The notes under the pieces were generated by a model. It worked only from the letters and a program-made list of their open reading frames with translations, was not told the origin of the DNA and did not search any database. This document shows, in pieces, positions 1 to 6,349 of a DNA stretch of 10,972 nt. Origin of the DNA: an uncultured bacterium (lineage in GTDB: Bacteria > Actinomycetota > Aquicultoria > SKW223); contig CALIRS010000170.1 of assembly GCA_938042205.1 (NCBI GenBank), forward strand, positions 1-10,972, given 5' to 3'. Numbering within the stretch: position 1 is the stretch's first letter; each line of letters opens with the position of its first letter. The translations under genes were made by a program, and so were the position numbers.

Positions 1-328
1 TCTAATGCTAAAGTATTATATTATTTTGCATAGAACATTCTTATTGTATTTTGTGCATACTTAAATTTAATTCCGTTGAGGGTAAATTAGGGAGAAATAT
101 TTTCAATGTTCCAAATAGTTGTTCTCCATCTATAACACACAAAGAACATCTATGTTGTAAAGGTTTTTGTCAAAAATCTTAATCTTTGGTCTTTTTTGTA
201 TGTTGCTCAAATTACAGATACCTAAGGACATGTTGTTATAGAACCAGGAAGTATTATTGGTGTTTCTTCCTTTTCTTAAGCCTGTGTTTCAGAGGAGTAA
301 AATTTTCCATTTTTGTTTTCTGGAGTTA

Positions 329-344
329 TTACTGTAAACAGTAA
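329..344. repeat. Short perfect inverted repeat upstream of the SpoIID-like gene
   Basis: TTACTG and CAGTAA form perfect 6-bp arms around a TAAA spacer. The site is about 110 bp upstream of the preferred start of the SpoIID-like gene and only 9 bp upstream of an alternative TTG codon at 354. It could be an operator or a small hairpin. Perfect repeats of this size also arise by chance in AT-rich DNA, so no function is claimed. Confidence 0.25.
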
Positions 345-438
345 CACTTTCTTTTGAACTTATTCAAGAATTCCTGTAAGATACCGTTAATTAAAGTAGT
401 AAAGATGAAGCTTAAAAACATTGCAGGGACAGAAACAG

Positions 439-447
439 TGATATTAA
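439..447 (+). promoter_or_regulatory. Possible extended -10 element for the SpoIID-like gene
   Basis: TG at 439-440, one base, then TATTAA at 442-447 forms an extended -10-like element. The ATG at 456 begins eight bases downstream of the hexamer, so transcription would start at or next to the start codon. No good -35 hexamer lies at the right distance; TTGCAG at 421 is too close. The case rests partly on the same arrangement at the NRAMP and pyrE genes. Confidence 0.25.
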
Positions 448-455
448 TTACCCTT

Positions 456-2561
456 ATGAGAAAATCATTTTCGTTTATGCTTCTCATTTTTCTTGTGGCT
501 TTTGCAATCCTTCAAATTCCCACTATTGCTTACGGGGAAATTAATTTCTTCGTTAGAGGTCACGGCTATGGGCACGGTGTAGGGATGTGTCAGTATGGTG
601 CCCAGGGCATGGCTTCACAGGGTAAAAAGGCAGGAGAGATTTTAAATTTCTACTTTTCTGGTACAAGCATAAAACAGTATCCGGATCAAAAAGTTACCAT
701 GCGTATTCTCATTGATCAGAAATCCGCACTTTCTCTTTCAGGAACTAAAAAAATTACCTTAATAAATGAAAACACAGGTGGTACCATCTATCAAGGGGGA
801 AGCGCCTCTTCAAATGAAATCCTGAAGCTTGAAAATATAAAAACTCAGACAGGCGATACTCTAATTAAAGTTTCTAAAAAGAATTCTGACGGCAATTTTA
901 CTGTGATTGGTTCTTATTCAGGTCCGGTTAAACTTACAGGTGAAGAATATGTAAGCTACCTTGAAGATAAAAGATATAATTACTCAGGCTATCTAAGGGT
1001 TCTTATTTCTGGAACCTCACTTTTACTTATTAATTATGTTGACCTTGAAACATATGTTTACGGAATAGCAGAAATGCCATCGAGCTGGAACATAGAGGCT
1101 CTTAAAGCACAGGCAATTGCTGCAAGAACTTATGCTTATAAGAAACATTTAATCCCAAGAAGTTCCAGTTATGACATTAAAGATGATGTGAGTGACCAGG
1201 TTTACATCGGAATGGGCAAAATAACAAGCTCTTATGGAACAAACTGGAAAAACGCCTGCGATGCCACAAAGAAACAGATTCTTTATTATGGAAGCGGCGT
1301 CGCCAGTGTTTATTATCATTCAACCTGCGGGGGGCATACCGAAAACTCAGAAGATGTGTGGTCAACCGCTTATCCATACCTGAAAGGTGTTCAATGTGTT
1401 TACTGCACTAACTCACCTTACAGAAACTGGGAGACCTCAGTTACCCTTTCCAGGCTCAAATCGGTCTTTAGTGAGCCTGATCTTGTAAAAGCTATTGTTA
1501 TAGAAAAAATAAAAGATAGAAGGGTTCGCTACGTAAGGCTTTATCGAAGCGATGGTTCATATCGGGATGTTAGAGGAAGCGATTTCCGAACCAGGTTAGG
1601 CTTAAGAAGTACCTGGTTTGAAATTGCCACATCAGCAATCAGAATAAATGGTTCTGATCGCTACATGACATCTGTGGAGGTTTCGAAAAAGACATTCAAC
1701 TCAGCCGAAGCTGTAGTTATTACATCAGGGGAGACGTTTCCTGATGCACTTGCAGTTACTCCTCTCGCTGGAGTATTAAATGCTCCCATCCTTCTTGTCG
1801 GAAGAAATTATTATCCTTCCTCAGTTAAATACGAAATCAAAAGGTTGCAACCTTCTAAGGCTTTTGTTATTGGAGGTGAATCAGTAGTATCTCCATCTGT
1901 AAAAAGTGGTGTTCAAAATACTCTTATATCTCTTTATTCAAATACGACAAGGATTTACGGTGCGGATCGATTTCTAACGAATCTGGCAGTGATAAGGGAA
2001 CTAAAGAAGATTAAAGACCCTGCTCCTGATAAAATATTTATTGTGAACGCCTACAGTTTTCCAGATGCTCTTACTATTTCAGGAATAGCTTATAAAACAG
2101 GGTCTCCTATTGTAATGACTGACGGGAAGAAAATAGCCAGTTATCTATTTGATGAAATAAAGGACCTTCCTTTAACAAAGGTAATCATTGTTGGTGGCAC
2201 TTCCGTAGTAAGTACTCAACTTGAGGAGTCTCTTAAAAACGTATTTCCAGGGAAGGTAGAGCGTTGGGCTGGAAGAGATAGATACGAGACATCAACCGTA
2301 GTAGCAGAGAAATCATTGCTTTCTGAATACGGTTTCTCCTTTGAAAACGTGGTTATCACAAGCGGAGAAAACTTTCCAGATGCGCTTTCTTCCGGTAGCT
2401 TTACAGGTAGAAGTTGCATGGTTTCATTGTTAACGCCAGCCAAAAGAGCCGCTTCATCTGTTAAACAGTTTATTAAGAATAAAGATCCAGAAAATATCTA
2501 TATAATTGGCGGATACGGCGCTGTAAGCGTTAATGCTGAAATTGATTTGTTACTTCCGTAA
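456..2561 (+). CDS. SpoIID/LytB-type wall protein with three C-terminal CWB2 repeats
   Basis: Probable secreted peptidoglycan-active protein of about 701 residues. From the ATG at 456 it begins with a signal peptide: basic start, hydrophobic residues 7-22, likely cleavage near AYG at 25-27. A GHGYGHGVGM motif follows at 35-44. The SpoIID core holds EMPSSW, with the presumed catalytic Glu at 206, then EALKAQAIAARTYAY and YHSTCGGH (His288, Cys291, His294). Three CWB2 repeats begin at about 396 (RINGSDRY), 499 (RIYGADRF) and 603 (RWAGRDRY). SpoIID proteins are lytic transglycosylases acting on denuded glycan strands; LytB homologues modify amidase action. The reading frame is open upstream to a TTG at 354, but that would bury the signal peptide. 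No clear ribosome-binding site precedes any candidate start. The amidase gene follows after 76 bp. Family assignment is firm; the biological role (division, daughter-cell separation or sporulation) is not. Confidence 0.9.
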   Translation: MRKSFSFMLLIFLVAFAILQIPTIAYGEINFFVRGHGYGHGVGMCQYGAQGMASQGKKAGEILNFYFSGTSIKQYPDQKVTMRILIDQKSALSLSGTKKITLINENTGGTIYQGGSASSNEILKLENIKTQTGDTLIKVSKKNSDGNFTVIGSYSGPVKLTGEEYVSYLEDKRYNYSGYLRVLISGTSLLLINYVDLETYVYGIAEMPSSWNIEALKAQAIAARTYAYKKHLIPRSSSYDIKDDVSDQVYIGMGKITSSYGTNWKNACDATKKQILYYGSGVASVYYHSTCGGHTENSEDVWSTAYPYLKGVQCVYCTNSPYRNWETSVTLSRLKSVFSEPDLVKAIVIEKIKDRRVRYVRLYRSDGSYRDVRGSDFRTRLGLRSTWFEIATSAIRINGSDRYMTSVEVSKKTFNSAEAVVITSGETFPDALAVTPLAGVLNAPILLVGRNYYPSSVKYEIKRLQPSKAFVIGGESVVSPSVKSGVQNTLISLYSNTTRIYGADRFLTNLAVIRELKKIKDPAPDKIFIVNAYSFPDALTISGIAYKTGSPIVMTDGKKIASYLFDEIKDLPLTKVIIVGGTSVVSTQLEESLKNVFPGKVERWAGRDRYETSTVVAEKSLLSEYGFSFENVVITSGENFPDALSSGSFTGRSCMVSLLTPAKRAASSVKQFIKNKDPENIYIIGGYGAVSVNAEIDLLLP

Positions 2562-2637
2562 GCACTCATTAAAGGACTGTTTTGTTTGGGCTAAAGAAGC
2601 AGAACAGCTTTTCCGAAATATAAAACAGGTAAATCAG

Positions 2638-4203
2638 ATGAGAGGCCGAAAAATCAACATAAGAAAAATACTACTGATACTTCTAATAATAGGACTTTTT
2701 TTCTCTGGAAGAGCTTTATTATTTGCTATGATCATTATTGATCCCGGACATGGAGGTTCAGATCCAGGTGCCACTGCTACTCAAGATTCAACAACGATCA
2801 AAGAAAAAAATCTTAACCTGAAAGTTGCTTTGCTTCTCGCAGAAGAACTTAAAAGAAGAGGTTACAGCATAAAAATGACTCGTGAGACGGATGTTTATGT
2901 GACATTGAGTGAGAGAAGCGAGATATCAAATACGTCAAATGCAGACATTTTTGTGTCAATCCATCAGAATTCTTTTACAAGCAGCTCAGCAAGAGGCGTA
3001 GAAGTGTATTACTATCCGGGAAGCGTGTTCGGGAAAGCGCTTGCGGAGAAACTGAGTACTTCCTTAAGTGAAGCTACAGGATTGAAAAATCGCGGAGCTA
3101 AAGAAGCAAATTTCTATGTATTGAGAAACACGAAGGCTATTGCGGTGCTTGTAGAATGCGGATTTATGTCAAACCCTGACGAACTAAGATTATTAACCAA
3201 TCCCGATTTTCAAAAGAAAGTAGCGAATGCAGCAGCTTCCGCTATCGATAAGTTTGTTCTCGAGGACCTTTATTCTTCTAAGATAGAAAGGTTTAATGGT
3301 AGAAACCGATATGAAACTTCAGCCGAAATATCTAAAGCTCTTTTTTCTGCGGCTGAGAGTGCAATTATTGTGAGTGGTGATGCTTATCCTGATGCAGTGG
3401 TTGCTTCCGCTCTTGCTGGCTATTTGAATGGCCCGATACTTTTGAGTAATTCAAATTCTCTACCTGGCGTTATAGAAAGTGAACTTGTTAGATTGAAGGC
3501 AAAAAAGGTTTATATAATAGGTGGAACAGGGGTAGTATCGGAATCAGTTGCTTCAAAGATTAAATCTCGTGGAGTTTCAGTATACCGTATCGCAGGAATA
3601 GACAGGTATAAAACTGCTATTGAAGTTGCTAAATATTTGAATTCTCATAGTAAGATAAATGGGGTGTTTTTGGTAAACGGCATGAGTTTTGCCGATGCTG
3701 TCGCTGCTTCTAACCTGGCTGGAGCTGCTGGTTTTCCTATACTTTTTACAAACAGAACGAGGTGTCCGGAAAGTGTTGTTGATTTTATCAATAGTCTACA
3801 GTCAGGCAGAGAAGAGGTTGAAGTCATTGCGATAGGTGGAACGGCTGTTATTTCCGACTCCGCTTATGAGGTTTTTGAGAAAGGAAGAAGAATATATGGT
3901 AGTGACAGGTATGAAACTTCAGTTCTGGTTCAGAAAGAAGCTATATCCAGATTTAAATTTGGAGTCGAAAAAACATGCTTTGCTAATGGTGTCGATTTTA
4001 GTGATGCCCTGTGTATGAGCACAGCTGGCTTTGGGCTTAGAAGCGTCCTTCTTCTTACTCCTCCGGATAGACTAAATTCTAAAACGCGGAATTTTATTTC
4101 GGAGAACTCAAAGCAGATTTCCAGGTTTCTTCTGGCCGGGGGTGACAAAGCTATTACCATAAGTTGTGCCAGAGAGATTGCAATCGCACATCTAAATCAA
4201 TAA
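2638..4203 (+). CDS. N-acetylmuramoyl-L-alanine amidase (Amidase_3) with three CWB2 repeats
   Basis: Secreted or membrane-anchored zinc amidase of about 521 residues that cuts stem peptides from N-acetylmuramic acid. A basic start (RGRKINIRK) and hydrophobic residues 11-30 form a signal peptide or anchor. The Amidase_3 domain covers about 31-210: DPGHGG (zinc ligand His38), KEKNLNL (Glu56), SIHQNS (His109) and VECGFMSN (catalytic Glu173). Three CWB2 repeats begin at about 218 (RFNGRNRY), 317 (RIAGIDRY) and 418 (RIYGSDRY). An upstream ATG at 2533 would overlap the previous gene by 29 bp and add 35 residues ahead of the signal, so I prefer 2638. The ribosome-binding site is weak, and TATAAA at 2619-2624 could be a local -10. 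It is probably co-expressed with the SpoIID-like gene: amidases of this type produce the peptide-free glycan that SpoIID enzymes cut. Confidence 0.93.
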   Translation: MRGRKINIRKILLILLIIGLFFSGRALLFAMIIIDPGHGGSDPGATATQDSTTIKEKNLNLKVALLLAEELKRRGYSIKMTRETDVYVTLSERSEISNTSNADIFVSIHQNSFTSSSARGVEVYYYPGSVFGKALAEKLSTSLSEATGLKNRGAKEANFYVLRNTKAIAVLVECGFMSNPDELRLLTNPDFQKKVANAAASAIDKFVLEDLYSSKIERFNGRNRYETSAEISKALFSAAESAIIVSGDAYPDAVVASALAGYLNGPILLSNSNSLPGVIESELVRLKAKKVYIIGGTGVVSESVASKIKSRGVSVYRIAGIDRYKTAIEVAKYLNSHSKINGVFLVNGMSFADAVAASNLAGAAGFPILFTNRTRCPESVVDFINSLQSGREEVEVIAIGGTAVISDSAYEVFEKGRRIYGSDRYETSVLVQKEAISRFKFGVEKTCFANGVDFSDALCMSTAGFGLRSVLLLTPPDRLNSKTRNFISENSKQISRFLLAGGDKAITISCAREIAIAHLNQ

Positions 4204-4225
4204 TAGGGTCTGACCTCAAAACTAC

Positions 4226-4254
4226 TTGATTACAATCGACTTAGAGCTGATACT
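4226..4254 (+). promoter_or_regulatory. Candidate promoter placed for leaderless NRAMP mRNA
   Basis: TTGATT at 4226-4231 matches four of six -35 consensus bases. After exactly 17 bp, GATACT at 4249-4254 matches four of six -10 bases. The ATG at 4261 begins seven bases after the -10, which is where transcription would normally start, and there is no ribosome-binding site. Individually this is a weak promoter match; the geometry is what supports it. Confidence 0.4.
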
Positions 4255-4260
4255 TTATAC

Positions 4261-5514
4261 ATGAAAGTTTGGCTGCCACACGTTTTTAAAAAGCGTCGTC
4301 ACGTAGGTGATTATTTTAAAATAACTCAGGCAGGAACAATTACCGGGGCGGCAGATAATGATCCTTCAGGTATTGCTACTTATACGCAGATAGGTGCGCT
4401 TACAAGGTTTTCCCAGCTCTGGCTGATGATTCTTACGATCCCTATGCTTATTGAAGTTGAAGAAATGTCTGCCAGAGTGGGAGTGGTGGTTAAGAAAGGT
4501 CTTGCACATGTTATTAAAGAATACTATGGAATGATATTTGCTGTTCTAGCATCCATTATCCTTCTAATATGCAATGTTGCTACCATTGGAGCTGACCTCG
4601 CTGGTATGGCAGCGGCACTTGACCTTTTGACAGGAATTTCCTGGTATTTATATATAATACCTATTACTATCTTTATTAGCTATTTTCTGGTAACGAAAAA
4701 TTATCATTACGTAAGTCGTCTTCTTTTTATTATGACACCTTTTTTGCTTCTCTATGTCGTCTCATCAGCGCTGGTAAAGCCGCCGTGGATAGAGATTATA
4801 AGAGAAACTTTTATCCCTGAAATTCAATTCAACTCCACCTATTTGACAGCAGCGGTTGCGCTTCTGGGAACGACGATCTCTCCTTATCTTATTTTCTGGC
4901 AAACCACGGAGGAAATTGAAGAAAGGAAAACCTTATCACATCTTAGAGGAGAAAATTCAGGCGTAATTTCAGGAATGGTATATGCCAATCTGATTTTCTA
5001 TTTCATTGTGTTATGTGCCGGGGCAACAATTTATGGGAAAGTTTCTGCAGAGGGCATAAGAACTGCTGCAGATGCAGCTCTGGCTTTAAAACCGGTTGCT
5101 GGTGATCTGGCATGGCTGCTTTTTTCAATCGCTCTACTGTTTTCAGGGCTCATTGCGATACCTGTTCTGGCGGCTTCTTCAGCTTATTCACTTGCAGAAA
5201 TATTGGGCTGGTCAGGTAGCTTGAACAAAACTTTTGCCCAGGCAAGAAGCTTTTATTTGGTTATGATAATGTCTCTTTTTGCAGGTGCAGCGTTTGTTCT
5301 CATCGGTCTATCGCCGATTCAGATGCTATATTACTCCCAGGTTTTACAGGGAATTTTAACTCCAGCGCTTATAATTTTTCTTCTCAAAGTTTGTAACGAT
5401 AAAAGAATAATGGGTGAATATACCAATTCTCTCTGGGATAATTTTATAGGCTGGTTGACAGCTTCAATTATGATTTTTTTCACGGTAGCAATGTTTGTTC
5501 AGTTACTATTTTGA
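4261..5514 (+). CDS. NRAMP-family divalent metal transporter, atypical metal site
   Basis: Integral membrane transporter of 417 residues with about ten or eleven hydrophobic helices by eye, the usual size and topology of bacterial NRAMP (SLC11) proteins. The first helix carries AADNDPSGIAT (Asp34-Pro35-Ser36-Gly37) where MntH-type proteins have DPGN. The sixth-helix motif is GTTISPYLIFWQT (203-215), where MntH has a Met-Pro-His motif, so both the metal-binding Asn and Met are replaced (by Gly37 and Ser207). A charged TTEEIEER stretch follows at about 215-222. In known NRAMPs these residues select Mn2+/Fe2+. Their loss is reported for NRAMP-related magnesium transporters and other divergent groups, so Mn2+ should not be assumed. 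The start is the first in-frame ATG and has no ribosome-binding site. The gene stands apart from both neighbours in function and is flanked by element-like remnants. Confidence 0.88.
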   Translation: MKVWLPHVFKKRRHVGDYFKITQAGTITGAADNDPSGIATYTQIGALTRFSQLWLMILTIPMLIEVEEMSARVGVVVKKGLAHVIKEYYGMIFAVLASIILLICNVATIGADLAGMAAALDLLTGISWYLYIIPITIFISYFLVTKNYHYVSRLLFIMTPFLLLYVVSSALVKPPWIEIIRETFIPEIQFNSTYLTAAVALLGTTISPYLIFWQTTEEIEERKTLSHLRGENSGVISGMVYANLIFYFIVLCAGATIYGKVSAEGIRTAADAALALKPVAGDLAWLLFSIALLFSGLIAIPVLAASSAYSLAEILGWSGSLNKTFAQARSFYLVMIMSLFAGAAFVLIGLSPIQMLYYSQVLQGILTPALIIFLLKVCNDKRIMGEYTNSLWDNFIGWLTASIMIFFTVAMFVQLLF

Positions 5515-5551
5515 TCTGCTACAAGCTCACGGTCTTTTAAAGCGACACAAC

Positions 5552-5575
5552 CTTTAAGCTGTATAAAGATTTTTT
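5552..5575 (+). terminator. Weak intrinsic terminator after the NRAMP gene
   Basis: CTTTA and TAAAG form a 5-bp stem around a 7-base loop, followed by A and six T residues (5570-5575). It lies 37 bp past the NRAMP stop codon. The stem is short and AT-rich, so termination would be inefficient, but the T-run and position fit. Confidence 0.4.
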
Positions 5576-5595
5576 AAGTATTTATCCAATACTTA
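5575..5595. repeat. 8-bp perfect inverted repeat between NRAMP and pyrE genes
   Basis: TAAGTATT (5575-5582) and AATACTTA (5588-5595) are perfect inverted arms around TATCC. The repeat begins inside the T-run of the preceding terminator-like hairpin and ends ten bases before the REP-like element. It could be a second termination hairpin, an operator, or part of an old mobile-element end. No T-run follows it. Confidence 0.4.
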
Positions 5596-5604
5596 CTGAC
5601 CTGC

Positions 5605-5631
5605 GAAATTCACAATTCAAGACCTGACCCC
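5605..5631 (-). mobile_element. Putative REP/Y1-transposase element-end remnant
   Basis: Read on the - strand this segment starts GGGGTCAGGTCTTGAATTG and continues GTGAATTTC. I recall this string from the edges of Y1 (REP-associated tyrosine) transposase genes and their non-autonomous copies in varied bacteria; that is memory, not a search. No transposase coding sequence is present. A related GGGTCTGACC string at 4206-4215 lies on the other side of the NRAMP gene. Confidence 0.35.
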
Positions 5632-5654
5632 ACTTTGTTCTGCTTTGCTCTAGT

Positions 5655-5683
5655 CTGGCAGTCCGGGAATAGTCTGGTAAAAT
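5655..5683 (+). promoter_or_regulatory. Candidate extended -10 promoter for pyrE, leaderless geometry
   Basis: CTGGCA at 5655-5660 matches four of six -35 bases. A 17-bp spacer leads to TGG-TAAAAT, an extended -10 with five of six consensus bases at 5678-5683. The pyrE ATG begins eight bases after the -10, so the transcript would start at or one base before the start codon. No Shine-Dalgarno sequence precedes pyrE, as expected if so. An 8-bp direct repeat, TAGTCTGG, occurs at 5651-5658 and 5670-5677, overlapping both promoter elements, and may be a regulator site or chance. Confidence 0.5.
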
Positions 5684-5690
5684 ATTTGAA

Positions 5691-6290
5691 ATGAAGATTT
5701 ACGAAAAGATCCTTAAAGAGCGCCAGGAGGCGCTTCACGATGAGGCTGTTATCGCATCGGCAACCAGGTTTTTAAGGAAAGAAATCCTTGAAAAAGCACT
5801 TTTTAAAGGGGAATTTATCCTCGCGAGCGGGAAACGTTCTGACTATTATCTCGATTTAAGATTAATAACTCTTTCAGGAAAAGCAAACTTTGTGGTGGGC
5901 TATCTCTTTCTGGCAAATTTGTTACCATGGGTGAAAGCAGTAGGAGGTCCAGCCATTGGAGCCGATCCTATCGTAGGCGCAATTACTACAGTCGCTCCAA
6001 TATTTGGGAGAAAAATAGACGGTTTTTTGGTGAGAAAGGAAGCAAAAAATCATGGAAGAAAAGATTTTCTTGAAGGTCCGGTTAAACCTCCACTTGATGT
6101 CTGCCTGGTGGAAGACGTTATTACTACGGGAGCGTCAATATTTGATGCTGCTGAAAAGTTAACAGGAAATGGTTTTAACGTCATACAGGCTATTGCGCTG
6201 GTTGACAGGGAAGAAGGGGATGTAAAGTCAAGATTAGAAGCGATGAATATCGTTTATAAACCCATATTCCGAGCCTCCGAACTTTTATAG
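5691..6290 (+). CDS. pyrE: Orotate phosphoribosyltransferase
   Basis: Cytoplasmic enzyme of 199 residues that joins orotate and PRPP to give orotidine 5'-phosphate, the fifth step of pyrimidine synthesis. Visible motifs are GEFILASGKRSDYYLDLR (about 43-60, family N-terminal signature), GGPAIGADPIVGAI (substrate loop), FLVRKEAKNHG (catalytic-loop lysine region) and CLVEDVITTGAS at about 137-148, the PRPP-binding motif with acidic pair Glu141-Asp142. Length fits the stand-alone family (about 180-210). The first 30 residues are charged and helical-looking. The ATG at 5691 has no ribosome-binding site and sits right behind a promoter-like element. hemB follows after 59 bp in the same direction, so pyrE is probably the first gene of the biosynthetic operon. 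No other pyrimidine gene is in view. Confidence 0.95.
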   Translation: MKIYEKILKERQEALHDEAVIASATRFLRKEILEKALFKGEFILASGKRSDYYLDLRLITLSGKANFVVGYLFLANLLPWVKAVGGPAIGADPIVGAITTVAPIFGRKIDGFLVRKEAKNHGRKDFLEGPVKPPLDVCLVEDVITTGASIFDAAEKLTGNGFNVIQAIALVDREEGDVKSRLEAMNIVYKPIFRASELL

Positions 6291-6349
6291 AAAAGTAACA
6301 GGTTGTACAATACGAAGAGATCTACGAGAATCTTCAGGGAGGAGATTTT

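Larger units (their letters stand above)
1..455. other. AT-rich intergenic region, no gene seen
   Basis: No convincing coding region is visible on either strand. The only AUG-initiated reading on + with purine-rich sequence upstream (ATG at 107, after GGGAG) ends after nine codons. The stretch is rich in T-runs. It contains a 6-bp perfect inverted repeat at 329-344 and an extended -10-like element at 439-447, both listed separately. An AGAGGAG sequence at 291-297 looks like a ribosome-binding site but has no start codon at a usable distance. I saw no riboswitch that I recognise, including the c-di-AMP class that often controls wall hydrolases. Confidence 0.6.

Noticed and set aside
107..136. 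Nine-codon reading frame with upstream GGGAG
   Set aside because: Too short, poorly spaced from the purine tract, and with no relation to the gene downstream that would suggest a leader peptide.
354..455. Upstream TTG (354) or ATG (405) starts for the SpoIID-like protein
   Set aside because: They add up to 34 residues ahead of a complete signal peptide that starts at 456, and no ribosome-binding site sits at a proper distance from either. Not strictly excluded.
1641..2400. Recurrent DNA similarity among CWB2-coding segments as a DNA repeat or recombination feature
   Set aside because: The repeats are recognisable only at protein level (RxxGxDRYxT and FPDAL motifs). Nucleotide identity is too low to count as a DNA repeat.
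2533..2637. Upstream ATG at 2533 for the amidase
   Set aside because: It would overlap the SpoIID-like gene by 29 bp and place 35 polar residues before the signal/anchor segment beginning at 2638.
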